From positions 1 through 11,269 of the forward strand of contig VAWY01000189.1 in NCBI GenBank assembly GCA_005888335.1: a stretch of 11,269 bases of DNA, given 5' to 3'. This stretch comes from Actinomycetota bacterium (GTDB lineage: Bacteria > Actinomycetota > Thermoleophilia > Solirubrobacterales > Solirubrobacteraceae). A program made the translations under genes and the position numbers. The notes beneath the pieces were generated by a model that was given only the letters and a program-made list of their open reading frames with translations, was not told the DNA's origin and did no database searches. This document shows, piece by piece, positions 1 to 6,133 of this stretch; within the stretch, counting starts at the first letter, position 1; the number at the start of each line of letters is the position of its first letter.

Positions 1-204
1 GACACGATCGCCAAACTCGGTGACAAGGGCAACGACAAGTCGGCGATCCTCGACGCGCTCTTCGCGACGAAGGACCGCAAGTCCGTCCTCGGCACGTACT
101 CGTTCGACAAGAACGGCGACACGTCGCTGACCGACTACGGCATCTACAAGGTCGGGCCTGACGGCAACCCGAAGTTCGACCACGCGATCAAGTCACAGGC
201 ATAG
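1..204 (+). CDS. livK: Branched-chain amino acid ABC transporter substrate-binding protein, C-terminal end (partial)
   Basis: The window opens inside this gene; 67 codons remain before a TAG stop. The tail has the layout of the end of a type I periplasmic binding protein of the Leu/Ile/Val family: an 'ILDALFATKDRKSVLGTYSFDKNGDT' type stretch (about residues 16-40 of the fragment; key elements are the LG-x-YSFDKNGD block) followed by a 'YGIYKVGPDG' beta strand. In the family this segment closes the second lobe, and the protein binds the amino acid outside the membrane and delivers it to LivHM. The position directly before livH supports the assignment. The N-terminus, with its expected lipoprotein or secretion signal, lies outside the window, so substrate preference cannot be judged. 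A Liv-type relative for another small amphipathic solute (for example an amide or urea) is possible. Confidence 0.8.
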   Translation, partial: DTIAKLGDKGNDKSAILDALFATKDRKSVLGTYSFDKNGDTSLTDYGIYKVGPDGNPKFDHAIKSQA

Positions 205-218
205 GATCGGCATAGGCG

Positions 219-242
219 GGGGGCGGGCCCCGGTCCGCCCCC
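219..242 (+). promoter_or_regulatory. GC-only stem-loop between livK and livH
   Basis: A perfect 8-bp inverted repeat (GGGGGCGG at 219-226, CCGCCCCC at 235-242) encloses an 8-nt loop, and a G-U pair could extend it inward. It starts 14 nt after the binding-protein stop and ends 18 nt before the livH ATG. No T-run follows, so a classical intrinsic terminator is unlikely. A role as a 3' stabiliser or partial terminator that keeps binding-protein mRNA more abundant than permease mRNA is an inference from similar gaps in other ABC operons. Confidence 0.55.
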
Positions 243-260
243 GGCCGGCCACCAGCCCTC

Positions 261-1340
261 ATGGAAGCCAGCACCCCCACCGCCCCGCCCGCCGTCGCCC
301 TAGGCGAGGGCTTCGGCGCGACGCTGCGCCGGCTCGCGAACAAGTACGGCCTGCTGGTCGTCCTGCTCGCGCTGCCGGTCTACTACGGCATCAAGGACCT
401 GACCGGACCCGAGCACGACCTCTCGCGCCTGGCCAACAACCTCTTCTCGGGCCTGTCCAACGGCTCGATCCTCGCCCTGATCGCCGTCGGCTACACGTTG
501 GTCTACGGCATCATCGAGCTGATCAACTTCGCTCACGGTGACGTGTTCATGATCGGCTCGTTCACGGCGTCGCAGTTCTGGAGCAGCGTGCTCGGGATCG
601 GCCTCGCCACGAGCACGTTCGGCGTGGTCGGCGGCATCCTCGTCTCGCTGGTCGTCGCCATGCTCGTCTGCGGCGTGCTCAACGTCATGATCGAGCGCGT
701 CGCCTACAGGCCGCTGCGCAGCGCGCCCAAGCTCGCTCCGCTGATCACCGCGGTCGGCATGTCGTTCGTGCTGCAGAACGTCGGCCTGCTCTGGCTCGGA
801 GGCTCGCCCGCCGGCGTCGACGACCTCATCCACGCCCAGCAGCAGGTCTTCAAGGTCGCCGGCATCGCGGTGCAGCGGGCGGACCTGCTCGCCTTCGCCG
901 TGACCATCCCGCTCGTGCTCCTGATGGTTGCCTTCATCAGCACCACGCGGCTGGGCAAGGCGATGCGCGCCACCGCCCAGGATCCCGACGCGGCGCGCCT
1001 GATGGGCATCAACGTCGACACGACGATCTCTGCGACGTTCCTGATCGGTGGCATGCTCGCCGGCGCGGCGGGACTCATCTACGCCCTCTACCAGACGACG
1101 ATCTGGTTCTTCCAGGGCTTCCAGAACGGACTGCTGGCCTTCACCGCGGCGGTCATGGGCGGCATCGGCAACATCAAGGGCGCGGTCCTCGGCGGCCTGA
1201 TCATCGGCTGCATCCAGCAGATCTCCGACAACCGCATCGGCCCGGAGTGGACGGCCGCCGTGGTCTTCGCGTACCTGATCCTGATCATGGTGTTCCGCCC
1301 GCAAGGCCTGCTGGGCGAAGAGACCCGGGAGGCGGGCTGA
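261..1340 (+). CDS. livH: Branched-chain amino acid ABC transporter permease LivH
   Basis: This is one of the two membrane subunits that form the import channel of the Liv/HAAT transporter. The 359-aa protein is strongly hydrophobic. It has a Pro/Ala-rich cytoplasmic tail (residues 1-28), a first helix around 30-44, and then the typical LivH block 'SNGSILALIAVGYTLVYGI' with 'INFAHGDVFMIG' (about 69-98). The cytoplasmic coupling loop 'TRLGKAMRATAQDPDAARLMGI' (about 230-250) is where the ATPases dock, and the protein ends with the family hallmark 'VFRPQGLLG'. Usual LivH length is nearer 290-310 aa, so this one carries an N-terminal extension of about one helix. The ATG at 261 has no visible Shine-Dalgarno; the next in-frame Met lies far inside the conserved region, so this start is preferred. 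The TGA overlaps the livM ATG by one base. Confidence 0.93.
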   Translation: MEASTPTAPPAVALGEGFGATLRRLANKYGLLVVLLALPVYYGIKDLTGPEHDLSRLANNLFSGLSNGSILALIAVGYTLVYGIIELINFAHGDVFMIGSFTASQFWSSVLGIGLATSTFGVVGGILVSLVVAMLVCGVLNVMIERVAYRPLRSAPKLAPLITAVGMSFVLQNVGLLWLGGSPAGVDDLIHAQQQVFKVAGIAVQRADLLAFAVTIPLVLLMVAFISTTRLGKAMRATAQDPDAARLMGINVDTTISATFLIGGMLAGAAGLIYALYQTTIWFFQGFQNGLLAFTAAVMGGIGNIKGAVLGGLIIGCIQQISDNRIGPEWTAAVVFAYLILIMVFRPQGLLGEETREAG

Positions 1341-2508
1341 TGGCCGTCGCGACTGACAAGGCCGCGCAAGGGCGCTTCGGGATCCGGCGGCCGGCGCTGC
1401 CGCCGTGGTTCTCCCCGGCCGCAGCCGCGGTGTGCGTCCTCGTTGCGGCGGTTCTGCCGTTGTTCTTCCAGCAGGCGTCGGGCTTCATCGACGACTCGAC
1501 GCTGGCGCTCGCGTACACGGTCATGGCGCTCGGGCTCAACGTCGTCGTCGGGTTCGCCGGGCTGCTCGACCTGGGCTATTTGGCCTTCTTCGCCATCGGC
1601 GCCTTGTGCACGGGTTGGTTCAGCTCGGGCTTCTACGGCAACGCCAATGTCCACGTCGGCGTGAGCAAGTTCCAGCAGAGCCTGCCGGGCATCCACCTCA
1701 ACTGGCTGCTCGTCGTGGTGATTGCGATGCTGTTCTGCGCGCTGGCGGGCGTGATCATCGGGATGCCGACGCTGCGGCTGCGCGGCGACTACATCGCGAT
1801 CGTGACGCTGGCCTTCGGCGAGATCATCCGCGTCTTCGTCACCAACGGCGACGAGCTCAAGATCGGCTCCAACCCGCTCACGGCGGGGCGGGCGGGGATC
1901 TCGCCGATCGACGGCATCTCGTTCACCGGCGGCCAGCCGTTCAACCAGCTCAACCTGAGACCGTGGTACTGGACGGCGCTCGGGATGGTGCTGATCGTGC
2001 TGTTCTGCAACATCCGCCTGCGCGACTCGCGGCTGGGCCGCGCGTGGATCGCCATCCGCGAGGACGAGGTCGCGGCGGCCTCGATGGGCGTGCCGCTGGT
2101 CAAGACCAAGCTCCTCTCCTACGCGACCGGCGCGGCGTTCGGCGGCGGGGCGGGCGCCTTCCTCGGCGCCTACCTGAACACGGTCAACGCCGACCAGTTC
2201 GCGTTCTCGTTCTCGATCTTCATCCTGGCCATGATCATCCTCGGCGGCCTGGGCTCGATCTGGGGCGTGGTGGTCGGGGCGGTCGTGCTGTCGTTCATCA
2301 ACTACCGCCTCATCCCCGACACGCTGAACGGCCTCCCGGGGACGTTCGGGCTGGACTTCGAGCTCGCCCAGCTGTCGTTCGGCATCTTCGGCTTCCTGCT
2401 CGTGATCATGATGGTGCTGCGCCCGCAGGGCCTGCTGCCCGAACGAAGGCGCGAGATGGAGCTCGAGGAGCACATCGGCGCCGACGAGCAGTTCGTCCAG
2501 GTCCAGGC

Positions 2509-2512
<4 letters not shown>
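1340..2512 (+). CDS. livM: Branched-chain amino acid ABC transporter permease LivM
   Basis: This is the second channel subunit of the Liv importer, 390 aa with about ten hydrophobic segments. Recognisable LivM features are 'YTVMALGLNVVVGFAGLLDLGY' (about 56-77), 'PTLRLRGDYIAIVTLAFGEI' (about 140-159), the ATPase-coupling loop 'SRLGRAWIAIREDEVAAASMG' (about 230-250), 'LGGLGSIWGVVVGA' near 300-315, and the C-terminal 'VLRPQGLLPERRR'. A longer reading from an upstream ATG at 1247 is possible but would run inside livH. The ATG at 1340 is chosen because it forms a TGATG overlap with the livH stop, has a strong GGGAGG ribosome site at 1327-1332 with a 7-nt spacer, and begins where homology to the family begins. 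It overlaps livG by 4 nt. Confidence 0.93.
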
Positions 2513-3299
<787 letters not shown>

Positions 3300-3303
<4 letters not shown>

Positions 3304-4016
3304 GCGCGATGGCCCTGCTCGAAGTCGACGAGATCCACACCTACTACGGCAACATCGAGGCGCTCAAGGGCGTCTCGATCGAGGTCAACGAGGGCGAGAT
3401 CGTCACGCTCATCGGCTCCAACGGCGCCGGCAAGTCGACGACGCTGCGCTCGATCTCGGGCCTGTCGCCGGTCCGGCAGGGCGCGATCCGCTTCGACGGC
3501 CGCGAGATCCACCTCATGCCCCCGCAGGAGGTGGTCAAGATGGGCATCCTGCAGTCGCCCGAGGGCCGGCGCTGCTTCCAGCGCATGAGCGTGCGCGAGA
3601 ACCTCGAGCTTGGCGCCTACCTGCGCCGCGACGCGCACATCAAGGAGGACCTCGACCGGATCTTCGACCTGTTCCCGCGCCTGCAGGAGCGCGAGCGCCA
3701 GAAGGCCGGCACGATGTCGGGCGGCGAGCAGCAGATGCTCGCCATCGGCCGCGCCATGATGGGGCGGCCACGGCTGCTGCTCCTCGACGAGCCGTCGATG
3801 GGCATCGCGCCGATCCTCGTCGAGCGCATCTACGAGACGATCGCCGAGATCAACCGGCAGGGGACGACGATCCTCCTCGTCGAGCAGAACGCGAACTTCG
3901 CGCTCGGGGTCTCCAACCGCGGCTACGTGCTGGAGACCGGCAAGGTCGCGCTGAGCGACGACTCCGCCGCGCTGCGCGAGGACCCCGAGGTCCAGAAGGC
4001 CTACCTGGGGACATGA
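3300..4016 (+). CDS. livF: Branched-chain amino acid ABC transporter ATP-binding protein LivF
   Basis: This is the second ATPase subunit of the Liv importer, 238 aa, a standard LivF length. Walker A is GSNGAGKS (39-46), followed by 'QSPEGRRCFQRMSVRENL' (85-102), which is the LivF version of the Q-loop region. The signature is MSGGE (139-143) and Walker B is LLLLDE (159-164). The switch position reads 'LLVEQN', with Gln in place of the usual His; this is a common LivF trait rather than a defect. The ATG at 3300 overlaps the livG stop (ATGA). A second in-frame ATG at 3309 has a better-placed AGGGA at 3296-3300 (8-nt spacer), so the true N-terminus could be three residues shorter. Confidence 0.94.
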
Positions 4017-4270
4017 CCATGCCCGTGATCTTCGCCCTCCTGGGCGCCAAGGCGCTGTACCTCATGTTCCTCTGGCTGGGCTCGGCCATCCTCGGCGCGT
4101 GGCTGTCCTCGCGCAAGGGCTACGGCGAGAAGCCCGGGCTCGCGAGCGGGCTGCTGCTGACCTTCGTCGGGCCACTGATCTGGCTGGTCTGGCCGGCGCG
4201 CAGGGACTCCCGCTGGAAGCAGGAGGGCCCGATCCCCAAGCGCCACAAGGCGGACGAGCGGCCGGCCTGA
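4013..4270 (+). CDS. Small two-helix membrane protein coupled to livF (unrecognised)
   Basis: This 85-aa protein has two predicted transmembrane segments, roughly residues 14-31 (LYLMFLWLGSAILGAWL) and 43-60 (LASGLLLTFVGPLIWLVW). They are joined by a short charged turn 'SSRKGYGEKPG' and followed by a basic tail rich in R, K and W (62-85). There is no signal peptide or catalytic motif. The pattern of a helix, a small K-G-Y/R-rich turn and a second 'GLLL..GP..WL' helix resembles a widespread class of tiny uncharacterised bacterial membrane proteins, but I cannot name a family. The ATG overlaps the livF stop by 4 nt (ATGA). A second ATG at 4019 sits 8 nt after a GGGG run and would give 83 aa. 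Co-translation with livHMGF suggests, without proving, a role at the transporter such as a stabilising subunit or regulator. Confidence 0.75.
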   Translation: MTMPVIFALLGAKALYLMFLWLGSAILGAWLSSRKGYGEKPGLASGLLLTFVGPLIWLVWPARRDSRWKQEGPIPKRHKADERPA

Positions 4271-4290
4271 GTCGCGAGATCACGCAAGCG

Positions 4291-4354
4291 CGGCGATCGA
4301 CTTCGTCGATCGTCATCGCGAACGGCGATCGACTTCGTCGATCGTCATCGCGAA
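4291..4354. repeat. Exact 32-bp tandem duplication, each copy holding a TTC-loop hairpin
   Basis: Positions 4291-4322 and 4323-4354 are identical. Each copy contains a perfect 8-bp stem, CGATCGAC and GTCGATCG, around a TTC loop (4294-4312 and 4326-4344). A matching but differently sequenced hairpin follows at 4348-4366. With two adjacent copies and no spacer this is not a CRISPR array. It looks like a palindromic intergenic repeat that has duplicated in tandem. Confidence 0.9.
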
Positions 4355-4366
4355 CTTCGTTCGCGA
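4294..4366. terminator. Three-hairpin cluster, probable bidirectional terminator
   Basis: Three consecutive 8-bp perfect stems with TTC loops lie at 4294-4312, 4326-4344 and 4348-4366 (the last is TCGCGAAC / GTTCGCGA). They sit between the end of the liv operon (plus strand) and the end of the SDR gene (minus strand), the position of a shared terminator. No T-run follows on either side, so termination would be of the T-less, hairpin-only kind seen in some actinobacteria, or Rho-assisted. The stems are symmetrical and would form in either RNA strand. Confidence 0.5.
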
Positions 4367-5268
4367 GGGCTGAGCGCAGAGCGCAGCGCGGCGTCCACGT
4401 CCGCGTACCTGAACGCGTAGCCCAGCGCCAGCGCGCGTTCGGGCACCGCGCGCTGTCCCTCCGTGACGATCTCGGCCATGTCGCCGTACAGCAGCCGCAG
4501 CGCGAACGCCGGCACCGGGGCGACGGCCGGGCGGTGCAGCGCGCGGCCGAGTGCGCGCGCGAACTCACGATTCGTCACCGGCTCGGGGGCGGTCGCATTG
4601 ACAGGCCCGCGCCAGTCCGGCCCGTCGAGGGCGGCGAGGTAGATGCCCGCGAGGTCGTCCGCGTGGATCCAGGGCAGGTACTGGCGGCCTCCGGCGACCG
4701 GGCCGCCCGCGCCGAGCCGGAAGGGCGGCAGCATCTTGGCCAGCGCGCCGCCGGCGGGATCGAGCACCACGCCGGTGCGCACGCTCACCACCCGCACGCC
4801 AAGCTCGGTGGCGGCCTCGGCCTCGCGCTCCCAGGCCACGCAGACGCGCGCGAGGAAATCGTCGCCGGGCGCGTCGGCCTCGGTCACGCGCTCGTCTCCG
4901 CGGAAGCCGTAGTAGCCGACCGCGCTGGCCGAGACGAGGACGCCGGGGCGCGGGTCGGTTGCCTGCAGCCCTGCGACGAGGTTGCGCGTGCCGTCCTCGC
5001 GCGAGGCGCGGATGCGCTCGCGGACCGCGGCGTTCCAGCGCTGGGCGACCGGCTCGCCCGCGAGGTGGATGACGCCGTCGCGTCCCGCGAGCGCCGCGGC
5101 CGGGGCCGGGCCGGCAGCCGGATCCCAGCCCGCCGCCTCGACGCCGAGCGAGGACGCCGCGCGATCCGGGGAGCGCGAGAGCACCGTGACCTCGTCGCCG
5201 CGGTCGCGCAGCGCGGCGATCAGCCGCCGCCCGACGAGCCCCGTCGCCCCCGTCACCGTGACGCGCAT
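4345..5268 (-). CDS. TIGR01777-family SDR epimerase/NAD(P)-binding protein (YfcH/SDR39U1-like)
   Basis: This 307-aa extended/atypical short-chain dehydrogenase has the nucleotide-binding glycine motif TGATGLVG at 6-13 and 'LSRSP' after beta strand 2 (30-34), an arginine that suggests NADP(H). Further features are 'VIHLAGEPVAQRWN' (66-79), the 'LVSASAVGYYG' active-site strand (111-121) and 'GGRQYLPWIHADDLAGIYLAAL' (about 198-219). The C-terminal DUF1731-type region contains 'GPVNATAPEPVTNREFARALGRALHRP'. Members are widespread, but the substrate is unknown in most cases. The ATG at 5268 begins right at the beta1 strand, with no strong ribosome site. The final six codons (RERSSR) and the TGA lie inside the hairpin repeat at 4345-4366, so the repeat appears to have set the C-terminus. 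It diverges from the iron permease gene. Confidence 0.9.
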   Translation of the reverse strand: MRVTVTGATGLVGRRLIAALRDRGDEVTVLSRSPDRAASSLGVEAAGWDPAAGPAPAAALAGRDGVIHLAGEPVAQRWNAAVRERIRASREDGTRNLVAGLQATDPRPGVLVSASAVGYYGFRGDERVTEADAPGDDFLARVCVAWEREAEAATELGVRVVSVRTGVVLDPAGGALAKMLPPFRLGAGGPVAGGRQYLPWIHADDLAGIYLAALDGPDWRGPVNATAPEPVTNREFARALGRALHRPAVAPVPAFALRLLYGDMAEIVTEGQRAVPERALALGYAFRYADVDAALRSALSPRERSSR

Positions 5269-5294
5269 GCCTGTTCGCTGCCCGACCTGTCAAC

Positions 5295-5324
5295 TCGACA
5301 AACCAGCGCACAAGGTGTTAGGGT
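5295..5324 (+). promoter_or_regulatory. Candidate promoter of the FTR1 permease gene, extended -10
   Basis: A TCGACA (5295-5300, two mismatches from TTGACA if the usual first positions are required) is followed after 18 bp by TAGGGT (5319-5324), fitting the actinobacterial TANNNT -10. TG at 5316-5317 plus one base makes an extended -10. The predicted start would be near 5331, giving a leader of roughly 50 nt before the GTG. The call rests on pattern only. Confidence 0.45.
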
Positions 5325-5331
5325 TACCTAA
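5313..5331 (+). promoter_or_regulatory. Iron-box-like operator (DtxR/IdeR type) over the -10
   Basis: The 19-mer AGGTGTTAGGGTTACCTAA matches the DtxR/IdeR consensus TTAGGTTAGGCTAACCTAA at 14 of 19 positions, counting A/T as interchangeable at one of them. All but one of the last 15 match; the mismatches are the first four bases and one central base. It can also be read as a perfect 6-bp dyad, GTTAGG-N4-CCTAAC (5317-5332). It covers the predicted -10 of an iron permease gene, the expected position for an iron-dependent repressor. The poor left end makes the identification tentative. Confidence 0.5.
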
Positions 5332-5338
5332 CTGGCAG

Positions 5339-5354
5339 GGGAGCCGCTGCTCCC
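5339..5354 (+). promoter_or_regulatory. Small leader hairpin upstream of the FTR1 gene
   Basis: GGGAGC (5339-5344) and GCTCCC (5349-5354) form a 6-bp stem with a CGCT loop in the predicted 5' leader, 14 nt before the GAGGAG ribosome site. It may only protect the 5' end of the message; no riboswitch-like structure is apparent around it. Confidence 0.3.
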
Positions 5355-5379
5355 GTTCAGCTGAAGCCGAGGAGTCGCA

Positions 5380-6129
5380 GTGGTCAGTTCGTTCGTCATC
5401 GTCCTGCGCGAAGCCTTCGAGGCGAGCCTCGTGCTGGGCCTCGTCTTCGCCTTCCTGAACAAGGTGGGCAAGGCGCGCGAGCACGGCCCGATGGTGTGGG
5501 CGGGCACGATGGCGGCGGTCGTCACGAGCGTCGCGCTGGGCGGCCTGCTCTTCGCCGCGGGCGGCGAGCTCCAGGGCGACGCCGAGAAGCTCTACGAGGG
5601 CTTCGCCATGCTGCTGGCCGCGGTCGTGCTGACCGGGATGCTGTTCTGGATGCGCCGCCAGGCCGCCACGATCGGCGGCCATCTGCGCGCCCAGGTCAGC
5701 GAGGCGATCACCGACGGCAGCCGGCTCGGGCTGGCGCTCGTCGCCTTCATTGCCGTCGCCCGCGAGGGGATCGAGACCGCGCTGTTCCTCTTCGCCAGCG
5801 TCGGCGAGGACGGTGCCGCCGGCACGATCACCGGCGGCCTGCTCGGCCTCGCGGTCGCCGTCGGGCTCGGCATCCTGCTCTACCGCGGCTCGCTGAAGAT
5901 GGACCTCGGCCGCTTCTTCCTGGTCACCGGCGTCCTGGTCATCGTCTTCGCCGCCTACCTGCTCGCCGGCGGGATGCACGAGCTCGGCGAGGCCGGGGCG
6001 GGCGAGCTCGGCGAGATCGGGGGCGTCGTCGCGGCCATCCTCTACGCGCTCGGCTTCGGCTACCTCTACGTGCGCGCGACCCAGCAGGCCAAGCGCGAGC
6101 GCGCCGCCGCCGCCGCCCGAACGGCCTGA
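5380..6129 (+). CDS. FTR1/EfeU-family high-affinity iron permease
   Basis: This integral membrane iron importer of the FTR1/OFeT family has 249 aa and seven hydrophobic segments (about 5-26, 38-60, 72-92, 115-140, 147-167, 176-197 and 212-231). Both family signature REXXE motifs are present inside helices: R10-E-A-F-E14 in the first and R128-E-G-I-E132 in the fourth. These glutamates are the established iron-coordinating residues. E. coli EfeU (276 aa) works with EfeO and EfeB, but neither partner is next door here, so this is an orphan permease. A HELGE motif near 200-204 at the end of helix 6 is also typical of the family. The start is GTG at 5380, supported by GAGGAG at 5369-5374 (5-nt spacer) and by homology starting at residue 4. 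An iron-box-like site overlaps the promoter. The stop is only 4 nt from the converging malic enzyme stop. Confidence 0.9.
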   Translation: MVSSFVIVLREAFEASLVLGLVFAFLNKVGKAREHGPMVWAGTMAAVVTSVALGGLLFAAGGELQGDAEKLYEGFAMLLAAVVLTGMLFWMRRQAATIGGHLRAQVSEAITDGSRLGLALVAFIAVAREGIETALFLFASVGEDGAAGTITGGLLGLAVAVGLGILLYRGSLKMDLGRFFLVTGVLVIVFAAYLLAGGMHELGEAGAGELGEIGGVVAAILYALGFGYLYVRATQQAKRERAAAAARTA

Positions 6130-6133
6130 GCGA

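Noticed and set aside
198..216. Direct repeat GGCATAGG (198-205 and 209-216) at the livK stop
   Set aside because: It is too short and too close to distinguish from a small slippage duplication; no operator or attachment-site partner is visible.
1088..2473. Long minus-strand open frame across livM
   Set aside because: It is antisense to clear livH/livM sequence, with a low-complexity Arg/Glu/Asp/Gln/His-rich translation and no family match.
3882..3896. Missing switch histidine in LivF (VEQN) as a possible defect
   Set aside because: Gln at this position is usual in LivF proteins, and all other ATPase motifs are intact.
4291..4366. CRISPR array
   Set aside because: There are only two repeat copies, directly abutting with no spacer, and no cas genes are nearby.
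5288..5293. Perfect TTGACA -35 on the minus strand upstream of the SDR gene
   Set aside because: A -10 at 17-18 bp would fall on or inside the start codon (GCATGC), and no TANNNT is present there.
4271..5331. Plus-strand open frame across the SDR gene
   Set aside because: It is antisense to a well-supported TIGR01777-type protein and its translation shows no domain.
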